A stretch of 64,000 bases of DNA from Gammaproteobacteria bacterium (lineage in GTDB: Bacteria > Pseudomonadota > Gammaproteobacteria > Pseudomonadales > Azotimanducaceae): contig JAJFKA010000021.1 in assembly GCA_021773555.1 (NCBI GenBank), positions 1-64,000 on the forward strand, read 5' to 3'. The notes beneath the pieces were generated by a model. That model was not told the DNA's origin, did not search any database, and saw only the letters and a program-made list of their open reading frames with translations. The position numbers and the translations under genes were made by a program. Within the stretch, counting starts at the first letter, position 1, and each line of letters starts with the position of its first letter. This document shows, in pieces, positions 9,331-17,014 of this stretch.

Positions 9331-9849
9331 ATGGCGCATATCATTGAACCCGCCAGCAGCGGTCGCGCAAAATGTCGCGGTTGCGGCAAACCGATTGGCA
9401 AAGACACGCTGCGCTTCGGAGAACGACTACCGAATCCGTTTGCCGATGAGAGTGAAATGACCCTGTGGTTTCATCTCAACTGTGCCGCTTACAAACGTCC
9501 TGAATCACTGCAGGAAGTTATCGATAGCGCGGAGCTTGCCAATCGATCCGAGCTCGACAATATCATTGCCACAGGGCTTGCCTTCCATCGTGTCCAGCGC
9601 ATTAACGGGGTCGAACAGGCACCCAGTGGACGAGCCAGGTGTCGCGCCTGTCAGGAGATGATTGCCAAGGGTGCCTGGCGTATCCCGCTCGTCTACTTCG
9701 AGGAAGGGATGTTCAACGCGTCCGGGACAATTCATGTCGGCTGCGCAGGGGACTACTTTGAGACCACCGAGGTGCTGGAAAGACTGCTTTTTTTCAGCGC
9801 TGGACTCGACGCCGAGGCTGTTGCTCAAGTCCAGGACGCCCTTGATTGA
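9331..9849 (+). CDS. Protein with two tandem PARP-like zinc fingers
   Basis: A 172-residue protein from ATG 9331, chosen because GGAGGG stands about ten bases upstream. It contains two copies of the same module. Module 1 (about residues 1-60) has SGRAKCRGC then WFHLNC; module 2 (about residues 88-145) has SGRARCRAC then HVGC. Each reads C-x2-C ... H-x2-C with a preceding SGRA(K/R)C, the pattern of the PARP-type zinc finger that in eukaryotes recognises DNA nicks. No catalytic domain is attached. A DNA- or nucleic-acid-binding role is inferred from the finger type only. It converges on the selenoprotein gene. Confidence 0.7.
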   Translation: MAHIIEPASSGRAKCRGCGKPIGKDTLRFGERLPNPFADESEMTLWFHLNCAAYKRPESLQEVIDSAELANRSELDNIIATGLAFHRVQRINGVEQAPSGRARCRACQEMIAKGAWRIPLVYFEEGMFNASGTIHVGCAGDYFETTEVLERLLFFSAGLDAEAVAQVQDALD

Positions 9850-9878
9850 CAATCCTCAGAGCCAGTGGCACTGACAGG

Positions 9879-10223
9879 CTAGACGCCAAATTCCCTGGCG
9901 AAGATGTCCTCATTAAAACCAACCAGCAAGGTCTTGCCCAGCTTGATTGTCGGCGCTCGAAGATTCCCCGTCGGCCCCAGCATTGCAGCGATGGCGTCAG
10001 CCGATCCCAGGGTATCGCCTTTGAACTCGCTGACCTTTTTACCCTTTAACGCGATCAGCTTGCTGGCGTGCTTGAGCATGTCTCCGGCGTCGGCAGCCTG
10101 CAGTTTGCGACTGGCCGGGACGGTCTCCTTGATTTCAATCTTACTGGCTTCCAAAAACTTGGATGCTCGGGTGCAGGTCGTTCATCCCTTCCGGAAGTAA
10201 TACCACTCGGCTTTTTTTGTCAT
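9879..10223 (-). CDS. ArsC-family selenoprotein (TGA-encoded selenocysteine at codon 14)
   Basis: Read from ATG 10223 on the minus strand, the frame gives WYYFRKG, then TGA (10182-10184), then TTC and on without break to 9879: 114 residues with the TGA read as selenocysteine (U14). U14-T-T-C17 forms a UxxC redox motif at the place where arsenate-reductase/Spx-like proteins carry their N-terminal catalytic Cys, just after the first beta strand. Downstream sequence is normal for the family (GPTGNLRAPTI, LLVGF near the C-terminus). Stopping at TGA would give a useless 13-mer, and starting after it would lose the active site. A hairpin at 10147-10166 could be the SECIS. It follows hspQ on the same strand. 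A thiol/selenol reductase is likely; substrate unknown. Confidence 0.82.
10147..10166 (-). promoter_or_regulatory. Candidate bacterial SECIS hairpin for the selenoprotein
   Basis: Within the coding sequence, just downstream of the TGA, the mRNA can form TCCAA-GTTT-TTGGA (10150-10163), with two more GC pairs possible outside an A-A mismatch. The apical loop begins with G and starts 24 bases after the TGA. Short stem, small loop with an early G, and this distance agree with what is known of SelB-binding bacterial SECIS elements. The stem is short, so the call is supported mainly by the protein context. Confidence 0.55.
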
Positions 10224-10322
10224 GAAATGTGCTCGCCTGGTTTCGGGTTCTGCCAGATTATCAAATAGTGCCTGACCGATTGCAAAGCCTGTTGTCGGTT
10301 CCTGCAACAACTTGCTTAGGCG

Positions 10323-10634
10323 TCAGTGAGAGGTTCGAACCGGATGGTAGACGCCGGCTTCAAAGCCATCGAAGTAAGCGTCCAGTGACGGATGGTCAAT
10401 ATAGTCTTCGCCTTCATAACGCACCAGATTTTGCTCTGCCACATAGGTGGTGTGATCGGCACCATGAACCAGCACGTGATACCAGGGAGCATTTTTTGGC
10501 GGTTTTGATTTCGCCACTTCTGCATACCATTTCTCGGTGCCACTGAACACCGCATCGACATCAAAAATCAGGCCGCGATAATCAAACAACAGGTGCTGTA
10601 CCTGCTGTCCGACGAAGAACTTTGACTGACTCAC
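10323..10634 (-). CDS. hspQ: Heat shock protein HspQ
   Basis: A 103-residue protein matching HspQ (YccV-like domain) along its length: FFVGQQVQHLLFDYRGLIFDVD at the start, then NAPWYHVLVHG, TTYVAEQNL and DHPSLDAYFDGFE. In enterobacteria HspQ is a heat-inducible protein that acts as a Lon specificity factor and binds hemimethylated DNA in vitro; that role is taken from the family. It sits between the sulfurtransferase gene and the selenoprotein gene, all on the minus strand, and may share a transcript with them. Confidence 0.88.
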   Translation of the reverse strand: MSQSKFFVGQQVQHLLFDYRGLIFDVDAVFSGTEKWYAEVAKSKPPKNAPWYHVLVHGADHTTYVAEQNLVRYEGEDYIDHPSLDAYFDGFEAGVYHPVRTSH

Positions 10635-10655
10635 CGGCTGGCCACCTTGCAGGCT

Positions 10656-11552
10656 TTAATCCGCATTCGGATCTTCCATAGGCAAGGTTTCATCCATTGA
10701 CCACTCCATCAGACTGCCGTCGTAGACCGCCACCTGATCATGACCAAGCAGCTTCAAAGCAAAAGCACCCATGGTTGCAGCTATCGCTCCGCCGCAGTAA
10801 GTGATCACTTTCCCTCGCTCCAGTGATTCTGAAAGCGCAGTTTTCAACTCATCCGCTGACTTGAATAGTGCGGTTTCCGCGTTAATCAGGGCGCGGGAAG
10901 GAACACTGATTGCCTCGGCAATATGCCCTTTTCGAGGACCATAGCCTGGTTCAAGCCCGGCAAAACTCTTCGCCGAGAGCGTGTCAATCAGACAGACATC
11001 ACCATCACCGATACTCTTGAGCACATCCGTTTTGTCTGCCCGGCCACGCGCATAATCCTTGCGACCGACAAACGGATCCCCTGCTGGCGTGATCACTGTC
11101 TCACTCGTTTCCATGGCGCGACCTTCAGATTCCCACTTCTCAACTCCCCCCGCGAGAATGGCACAACGCACGCCGAAGTGGTGCATTGTCCACCAGGCCC
11201 GTGTGCACCACATGGTGCCAGCGTCGATTCCAGGTCTCGGCGTACGCGCCACAATCACCACATCTGTATCGGCGCCAATGCCGTAGTCCGACATGGTTTG
11301 TTCAAAGGCTTTTTTATCTGGCCAGGTCCAGGGCAGCTTTGCGGCCTTTTCTGACAGCACACCATGGCCGGCAGGGACATCGAAAAAGACCGCGCCGGGA
11401 ATATGTCCTGTGTCAAAACAGGCTTCCCGGGCGCGATTAACAAGGCTCGATGTGAGCATTGCGGTCACGTCCAGGATCCGCAGATCATCGTCCTGCAAAT
11501 GTTCGGCAAGCCAGTCGGTCTGGACCAGATACTCCGGATGATTGTAGGTCAT
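10656..11552 (-). CDS. Two-domain sulfurtransferase (thiosulfate/3-mercaptopyruvate type)
   Basis: A 298-residue tandem rhodanese. The N-terminal inactive domain begins with LVQTDWLAEHL and includes HIPGAVFFDV; the C-terminal domain carries the active-site loop TYCGGAIAAT near residue 253, whose Cys takes the sulfur. The loop reads CGGAIA and not the CGSGVT of classic 3-mercaptopyruvate sulfurtransferases, so the sulfur donor cannot be assigned. It lies upstream of hspQ and the selenoprotein on the same strand, which gives a redox/sulfur flavour to the cluster. Confidence 0.88.
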   Translation of the reverse strand: MTYNHPEYLVQTDWLAEHLQDDDLRILDVTAMLTSSLVNRAREACFDTGHIPGAVFFDVPAGHGVLSEKAAKLPWTWPDKKAFEQTMSDYGIGADTDVVIVARTPRPGIDAGTMWCTRAWWTMHHFGVRCAILAGGVEKWESEGRAMETSETVITPAGDPFVGRKDYARGRADKTDVLKSIGDGDVCLIDTLSAKSFAGLEPGYGPRKGHIAEAISVPSRALINAETALFKSADELKTALSESLERGKVITYCGGAIAATMGAFALKLLGHDQVAVYDGSLMEWSMDETLPMEDPNAD

Positions 11553-11582
11553 TAACTAAGCCTGTTGAATTGACGGTGAGCT

Positions 11583-12290
11583 TCAGGGAACAGTGCTGAC
11601 TATGCCGTTTTTGAGCAGGGTTTTGTAGGCTTCTTTCTTCGACAAGGGACTCAGCACCTGATGGTGTCGCTCAACGAAACGAATAACCGCCTCAGGATTT
11701 GAGTTCGAATAGGTACGCATGGCCCAGCCGATGGCTTTGCGAATGAAAAACTCAGCATCCTGCATATTAGGCTCAATCGCGGTAAAAAGCAGATCTTCAT
11801 CGGTTGCCTGCTTCAGCTTCAGCTGACAGATAATGGCGGCACGCCGTTGCCACACATTACGAACCCGGGACCAGGCGACGACCTTCGGTCGAATTACCTT
11901 ATTGTGGTCGGTTAACAGTTCCCCAAGACGATTGACAATACCGTCCACCAGATCCCACCAGGCGCCATCGACAATCATTTCCCGATAAACCGGTAAGGTT
12001 TTTGGCGTCTGGAAAATTCGATAGGCACGCACGGCCGCCAGGTTCTCGGCGACGTAGCGTTCCTCCCGGAATTCAGCGCATCGCCACAGATCGAGCATGG
12101 CATCCTGCCAGGCACGCTGGTCCAGAAATGGATACTGTGGAAAAACTGCCTTGCACACCGCCATCACATCCGGGGCGGCAACACCGTGAAATGGCATCTC
12201 AGATTTCATATACGCGCGGGCTTTGATCGCCTTATCAGGATCTGCCCTGGCGATAAGTGCCGCCTTGATTTCCGCAGTGAGTGGGAGCAT
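11583..12290 (-). CDS. DNA alkylation repair protein, AlkD-like
   Basis: A 235-residue all-helical protein of the AlkD family of DNA glycosylases, which remove bulky or N3/N7-alkylated purines using HEAT-like repeats. Family landmarks are visible: YMKSEMPFHGVAAP near the N-terminus, DGAWWDLVDGIVNRLGELL in the middle with Trp and the conserved Asp, and AIGWAMRTYSNSNPEAV near residue 190. Length is normal. It is upstream of the sulfurtransferase on the same strand with only a short gap. Confidence 0.85.
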   Translation of the reverse strand: MLPLTAEIKAALIARADPDKAIKARAYMKSEMPFHGVAAPDVMAVCKAVFPQYPFLDQRAWQDAMLDLWRCAEFREERYVAENLAAVRAYRIFQTPKTLPVYREMIVDGAWWDLVDGIVNRLGELLTDHNKVIRPKVVAWSRVRNVWQRRAAIICQLKLKQATDEDLLFTAIEPNMQDAEFFIRKAIGWAMRTYSNSNPEAVIRFVERHHQVLSPLSKKEAYKTLLKNGIVSTVP

Positions 12291-12313
12291 GAGACCGGCG
12301 ATGAACTATCGGG

Positions 12314-12688
12314 TTAATCCCGGTTGAACACCTTGCTGGTAATCAGCCACTTGCCCTTTCCCACATTCAGCAGGTGAAAACTGTCGACAAAACTCATGCC
12401 AAAAAAACCGTCCTCCACCAGCGTTGCGATCGCCGCTTTACCAAAAATCTGAATATCCACAATTTCTGCGTGGTAGGCGTCTCCCGAATCAGACAAGGGT
12501 GGTGAGTCCTCAACCATCTTGAAAAATGGTGCCGGTGTACCCTCCATTAGTTCATCCCCCATGGCGCCCATCATCACCGCATCCTGATGGAAGATGGACT
12601 TCAACAGACCGGCGTTGCCGGTCCCTGAACCTTGAATGTACTTTTCAATCACCGCCCGAACCGCTGCAATATCGCCTGTTTTGTTCAT
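12314..12688 (-). CDS. NTF2-like protein (lumazine-binding-like)
   Basis: A 124-residue SnoaL/NTF2-fold protein. Typical features are IEKYIQGSGTGNAGLLKSIFHQDAV at the start, a mid-part on substrate-pocket strands, and the end FHLLNVGKGKWLITSKVF. Start ATG 12688 is chosen because AGG stands just upstream and the fold begins there; a longer open frame to 12988 overlaps the divergent dehydrogenase gene and is not believed. Such proteins are often small hydrolases, isomerases or binding proteins; none is assigned. Confidence 0.78.
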   Translation of the reverse strand: MNKTGDIAAVRAVIEKYIQGSGTGNAGLLKSIFHQDAVMMGAMGDELMEGTPAPFFKMVEDSPPLSDSGDAYHAEIVDIQIFGKAAIATLVEDGFFGMSFVDSFHLLNVGKGKWLITSKVFNRD

Positions 12689-12791
12689 CTTGATACCTGT
12701 TTTTTGTGGTGCATCACCGTCGTGCATACTTATAGCATTGAAGATTACCTTGGCATAGTATCGCAGGTCCGATGACAGATAAGAGCACACC

Positions 12792-13919
12792 ATGGCAGAT
12801 ACAGCACTAGAACTACGCAGCGAGATAAAAGCAGATGGGACACTGGAATTATCCCTGGCAAATATACCCATTCCTGAGCCAGCGGCGGACGAAGTCCTCG
12901 TTCGAGTCGAGGCAGCGCCTATTAATCCTTCCGATCTGGGACTACTGTTCGGCATGGCAGATATGACTAAAGCCAGCCAGTCAGGCACGAGTGATAATCC
13001 GGTGATTACCGCTCCGGTCCCGGAAAACCTGATGCGAGCGGTCGCCGCGCGGGTTGGTCAGTCACTGCCGGTTGGAAATGAAGGCGCAGGCGTTGTGGTT
13101 AAAGCCGGTGCTTCCGAGATCGCACAGGAACTGATGGGCAAGACCGTCGCTATCCTTGGCGGCGCTATGTATGGCCAGTACCGTTGTATCAAGGCAAAAC
13201 AGTGTCTGCTCATGCATGAGGGTGTTACCCCGGCCCAAGGCGCTTCCTGTTTTGTTAATCCGCTCACCGCGCTAGGCATGGTGGAAACCATGCGGCTGGA
13301 AGGCTACAAGGCACTGGTTCACACAGCGGCCGCATCTAACCTTGGCCAGATGCTGAACAAGATCTGTGTTAAGGATGGCGTTGGCCTGGTGAACATCGTA
13401 CGTAAACAGGAACATGTTGACCTGCTGCGCGGCATGGGCGCAAAACATGTGTGCAACTCCTCCGACGATTCATTTATGGATGACCTGGTGGCAGCGCTGG
13501 TCGAGACGGGTGCAATGCTCGCGTTTGATGCCACGGGTGGCGGTAAACTTGCCGGTCAGATACTGAGTGCCATGGAAGTTGCCGCCAACAAGACCGCCAA
13601 AGAGTATTCGCGATACGGTTCAACCGCGCACAAACAGGTTTATATCTACGGCGGTCTGGATCGATCTCCCACCACCCTGAACCGGGCTTTCGGAATGGCG
13701 TGGGGACTTGGTGGCTGGCTGCTGACCCCCTTCCTGCAAAAGATAGGCCCCGAGGCTGCCGAAAAACTGCGCCAGCGCGTGGCTGATGAAATCAAGACAA
13801 CCTTTGCCAGCAGCTATACAAAGGAAGTATCGCTCTCTGAAGTCCTGAGCCTTGATGCAATCGCTGTCTACGGCAAGCAGGCCACGGGCGAGAAATACCT
13901 GATCAATCCTTCCCTGTAA
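12792..13919 (+). CDS. Medium-chain dehydrogenase/reductase (quinone oxidoreductase-like)
   Basis: A 375-residue NAD(P)-dependent oxidoreductase of the zinc-type alcohol dehydrogenase superfamily. The N-terminal GroES-like fold contains PAADEVLVRVEAAPINPSDLG and VGNEGAGVVV; the nucleotide-binding domain contains VHTAAASNLGQML and later FDATGGGKLAGQ. The catalytic zinc ligands of true alcohol dehydrogenases are not seen, so it is more like quinone or enoyl reductases. It is divergent from the NTF2-like gene and ends at a hairpin at 13935. Confidence 0.85.
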   Translation: MADTALELRSEIKADGTLELSLANIPIPEPAADEVLVRVEAAPINPSDLGLLFGMADMTKASQSGTSDNPVITAPVPENLMRAVAARVGQSLPVGNEGAGVVVKAGASEIAQELMGKTVAILGGAMYGQYRCIKAKQCLLMHEGVTPAQGASCFVNPLTALGMVETMRLEGYKALVHTAAASNLGQMLNKICVKDGVGLVNIVRKQEHVDLLRGMGAKHVCNSSDDSFMDDLVAALVETGAMLAFDATGGGKLAGQILSAMEVAANKTAKEYSRYGSTAHKQVYIYGGLDRSPTTLNRAFGMAWGLGGWLLTPFLQKIGPEAAEKLRQRVADEIKTTFASSYTKEVSLSEVLSLDAIAVYGKQATGEKYLINPSL

Positions 13920-13934
13920 CCTGTAAAGCAATGC

Positions 13935-13962
13935 ACGGGTCAGTCTATGGCTGACCCGTTTT
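13935..13962 (+). terminator. Rho-independent terminator after the dehydrogenase
   Basis: A perfect nine-base inverted repeat, ACGGGTCAG (13935-13943) and CTGACCCGT (13951-13959), with a seven-base loop and a short T run on the plus strand. It stands between two convergent genes and overlaps the last bases of the CoA transferase gene. Confidence 0.75.
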
Positions 13963-15136
13963 AGTGGTGCTTCCAGTTTTCATCGAAGATCAGGACTCCC
14001 TCGGCCAGAAGCTTGTCGGTATCAGCGGCTGAATTACCGAGCCAATCCTCCAGAACCTGATGATTGTGTTCGCCACGATGCGGTGCCGGTCCACGGACGC
14101 CACTTTGTGCATCCGAGAAGCGATACGGCGACTGGGTAATCGGTCGAGTGCCGCCCGCACGATCATCGATTTCTACGATACTGTTGCGCGCCTTGATAGT
14201 GACCTGGTCCCGCATGGTGGCGGCATCTCGAACCTCGCCCCAGGCAACATTGATGGTTTTCATGGCATCGCTGAACTTATCCCGGGTATCCATGGTATTG
14301 AGGTAAGTCGTGACCGCCGCGCGCCGTACCCGAATTTTCTCGGGCAGTTCCATATCGGGTGTCGATGGATCTATCAGGCCAAGACGCTCGGTCATCAACC
14401 GGAAGATGAGCCTGAAGTCATTGGAGATTAATACGGCACCAAATGGCAGTTCCCATATCTCATTCGGTAGCGGTCCTGAGCCACCGGATTTCTCCAGCGC
14501 ATAATGCATCTGGTCATCGGTTGCGATCGTTGCATCAATCATGGCGATATCCACGTGCTGACCAAGTCCTGTTTGCTCACGCAGAATGATCGCAGACAAC
14601 ACCCCAACGAGACCATGAAGGGACGCATTGGTATCCGCAATGGACAAGGGCAGATCATGCAGGGGTACCTGATGCCGTTCGCGAGACCTGAACATCAGGC
14701 CGGCTTCAGCGTGGATAACCGGTGCGTAGGCGGCTCGCCTGGATTCCGGACCCCCGTGGCCGAAGCCTGAAATCGACAACATGACAATACGGGGATTCAC
14801 TTCTTTAAGCGCTTCGTATCCGATTCCGAGTCGGGGCATCACATCCGGTCTATAATTTTCGATGACAATATCTGCCTCAGCAACCAGCGCGTTCACCAGT
14901 TCGACCGCACCACCGGCGCGAAGATCAATGCAAATATTTCGCTTACCCGCATTCTGCTGGTGGTAGTAGCCGGCAATATTGGCAATCTCACGACCCCAGT
15001 AACGGGTCACATCACCATCCGGTGGCTCTACTTTCACCACATCAGCGCCAAGATCATTGAGCATTCGCCCGGCGAACGGGCCGGCAAGCACGCGGGAAAA
15101 ATCTAGAACCTTCAGGCCCGCTAACGGGTAAGACAT
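13961..15136 (-). CDS. CaiB/BaiF family CoA transferase
   Basis: A 391-residue class III CoA transferase, which moves CoA between carboxylic acids through an Asp-bound anhydride. The N-terminus PLAGLKVLDFSRVLAGPFAGRM is diagnostic, followed by LGADVVKVEPP and NAGKRNICIDLR. The catalytic Asp is probably in SIADTNASLHG near residue 170. The start is ATG 15136; a TTG two codons earlier is less likely. Substrates could be branched or bile-type acids, but nothing in the neighbourhood decides this. Confidence 0.9.
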   Translation of the reverse strand: MSYPLAGLKVLDFSRVLAGPFAGRMLNDLGADVVKVEPPDGDVTRYWGREIANIAGYYHQQNAGKRNICIDLRAGGAVELVNALVAEADIVIENYRPDVMPRLGIGYEALKEVNPRIVMLSISGFGHGGPESRRAAYAPVIHAEAGLMFRSRERHQVPLHDLPLSIADTNASLHGLVGVLSAIILREQTGLGQHVDIAMIDATIATDDQMHYALEKSGGSGPLPNEIWELPFGAVLISNDFRLIFRLMTERLGLIDPSTPDMELPEKIRVRRAAVTTYLNTMDTRDKFSDAMKTINVAWGEVRDAATMRDQVTIKARNSIVEIDDRAGGTRPITQSPYRFSDAQSGVRGPAPHRGEHNHQVLEDWLGNSAADTDKLLAEGVLIFDENWKHH

Positions 15137-15276
15137 GGACAAAACCTCAATGCTTGATAAGTTGGATAAAGGGATGCCGATTATGCGCCATTTTCGGGAA
15201 GTATGAACAGCCGCGAAACCTGCATCGCACCAATCGGTTAGTATCGGCCTATCCCGCCACTACACGGAAACTCACT

Positions 15277-15636
15277 ATGGATCTGCAGGTACTTACTCCG
15301 CTCGCCATCTCAACTCAGCTACAGGAGATGGAATTCCACCAGCTGGCAAATTTTAACGACGGCCATACCGGCGTTTTCTGGTCAGAAGCCGGCGGCCCTT
15401 CCCCCTGGGAAATGCATCCGGATTGTGACGAGCTGTTGCAGGTCCTCGAAGGTTCGATCGAGGTTGAGGTGTTACCCGCAGAGGGTGGCCCCGGTTTAAA
15501 AGTGCTCGTGCCGGTCGGCGCTTTCCTGGTCGTACCCCGTGGCTGCTGGCACCGGCAAACCATGATCAGCAAAACCACGGAGTTGTACCTCACCCCGGGA
15601 CAAACCCTGCACTCCGGAGAAGACGATCCGCGTTAA
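15277..15636 (+). CDS. Cupin-domain protein
   Basis: A 119-residue single cupin. Metal-type residues are present in HPDCDELLQVLEGSIEVEV (His and Glu of motif 1) and VPRGCWHRQ (His of motif 2). The role is unknown; such proteins bind small acids or act as isomerases or dioxygenases. ATG 15277 is chosen because the fold begins right after it; the frame is open further upstream but reads into non-family sequence. It precedes the carbonic anhydrase by about 100 bases. Confidence 0.8.
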   Translation: MDLQVLTPLAISTQLQEMEFHQLANFNDGHTGVFWSEAGGPSPWEMHPDCDELLQVLEGSIEVEVLPAEGGPGLKVLVPVGAFLVVPRGCWHRQTMISKTTELYLTPGQTLHSGEDDPR

Positions 15637-15738
15637 CCGCCGTCGCAAACCCTCGCTGGAAACATTCGAGCTATCCGATCCGGCCACAAGGCGTTTGGTG
15701 GTAACCTACCGCTAACAACAACAGAGGTCTCGCTCAAT

Positions 15739-16350
15739 TTGAACCCGCTTCAGCATCTTTTTGACAACAACACTGCCTGGGCAGACGAGATCAAGGCCAG
15801 TGATCCTGACTTTTTCATGCGCTTATCTCGCCAGCAGGCGCCGCAATATTTGTGGATCGGCTGTTCTGACAGCCGCGTACCAGCGAACCAGATTGTGAAA
15901 TTGCCCCCCGGTGAGGTCTTCGTCCATCGGAATATTGCCAACCTGGTGGTCCATACCGACTTGAACTGCCTGTCCGTTATTCAGTTCGCCGTGGAGATAT
16001 TGAAAGTGAAACACATTATCGTCTGCGGGCACTATGGCTGTGGTGGAATCAATGCCGCGATGGAGAGTCCGAATCATGGCCTGATTGACAACTGGCTGGG
16101 GCATGTTCGTGATGTCCTGCGATTTAACGCTGATCGCCTGGCCGGTTTATCGCAGGAGGAAAAATCAGACGCGCTTTGCGAACTCAATGTACTTGAGCAG
16201 GTCACCAATGTGTGTAATTCGACAATCGTGCAGAACGCCTGGAAAAATGGCTCTGACCTTACCGTCCATGGCTGGATTTACAGTATTGAAAACGGCATTT
16301 TGAAAGACCTTGGCGCAAGCATTGCCTCTGAGCGGAAAATTCTCGAGTAG
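15739..16350 (+). CDS. can: Beta-class carbonic anhydrase
   Basis: A 203-residue beta carbonic anhydrase, interconverting CO2 and bicarbonate in the cytoplasm. The zinc ligands are seen in GCSDSRVPA (Cys-x-Asp-x-Arg) and CGHYGCGG (His-x2-Cys). The sequence runs closely parallel to Escherichia coli Can, including ELFVHRN-like VFVHRNIANLVVHTD and STIVQNAWKNG. The start is a TTG at 15739, preceded by CAGAGG, and gives the expected N-terminus (NPLQHLFDNNTAW). No ATG gives the full N-terminus. Confidence 0.93.
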   Translation: MNPLQHLFDNNTAWADEIKASDPDFFMRLSRQQAPQYLWIGCSDSRVPANQIVKLPPGEVFVHRNIANLVVHTDLNCLSVIQFAVEILKVKHIIVCGHYGCGGINAAMESPNHGLIDNWLGHVRDVLRFNADRLAGLSQEEKSDALCELNVLEQVTNVCNSTIVQNAWKNGSDLTVHGWIYSIENGILKDLGASIASERKILE

Positions 16351-16404
16351 CCGCCAACAAACCTGACCTCACCCACTCACCCTAACGGTTTGAGTCATGC
16401 TGCA

Positions 16405-16821
16405 ATGAAACAGTCAATTGTGCACATCGCCCTCGTCGTTGACGACTACGATGATGCGATCGCTTTTTATACTAATAAACTGGATTTTGAACTGATCGAG
16501 GATACTTACCAGAGTGCCCAGGATAAACGCTGGGTAGTCGTGGCACCGCCGGGTGGGCAGGGCACAACCTTGTTGTTAGCTCGCGCGGCCAATCCGGAGC
16601 AACAGGCATTTGTTGGACGTCAAAGCGGCGGCCGGGTGTTCCTGTTTCTCAATACGGATGACTTCTGGCGAGATTTTGAGCGCATGAAATCCAGAGGAAT
16701 AAGCTTCGTCCGGGAGCCCTCCAGCGAAGAATACGGCATGGTTGCAGTGTTCGAGGACTTATACGGCAACCTCTGGGACCTGCTTGAACTTAAACCCGAT
16801 CATCCTGTCGCGTCACGCTGA
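16405..16821 (+). CDS. VOC family protein
   Basis: A 138-residue single-module glyoxalase-fold protein. It opens with QSIVHIALVVDDYDDAIAFY (metal-type His) and closes with FEDLYGNLWDLLEL (metal-type Glu region). RWVVVAPPGG in the middle is common in lactoylglutathione-lyase-like members that act on unknown substrates. ATG 16405 is chosen over a TTG five codons earlier because the fold begins there. Confidence 0.85.
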   Translation: MKQSIVHIALVVDDYDDAIAFYTNKLDFELIEDTYQSAQDKRWVVVAPPGGQGTTLLLARAANPEQQAFVGRQSGGRVFLFLNTDDFWRDFERMKSRGISFVREPSSEEYGMVAVFEDLYGNLWDLLELKPDHPVASR

Positions 16822-17014
16822 ACTAACGCCTTGAAGGTTTTCCAAACGCTGAGACCGACTACACCGGACCCGCTTTTTTTACGCAGCGACCCCTATCATC
16901 TAACATACTTACAATGATGATTTCGAAGACAAAACCTGATTCGGCCTGGACTGAGCGCAGCATGCCCCCGGATGGCCCGGTAAGAGGTGCACAATAAGCA
17001 AGCCGGTCATCATT

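Noticed and set aside
10224-10325. The hspQ stop TGA is in the same frame as the selenoprotein, with 33 open codons between, suggesting read-through fusion of the two.
   Set aside because: HspQ ends at its normal length, no hairpin suited to a SECIS is obvious after this TGA, and 33 open codons can arise by chance. A separate ATG at 10223 fits the ArsC-like N-terminus.
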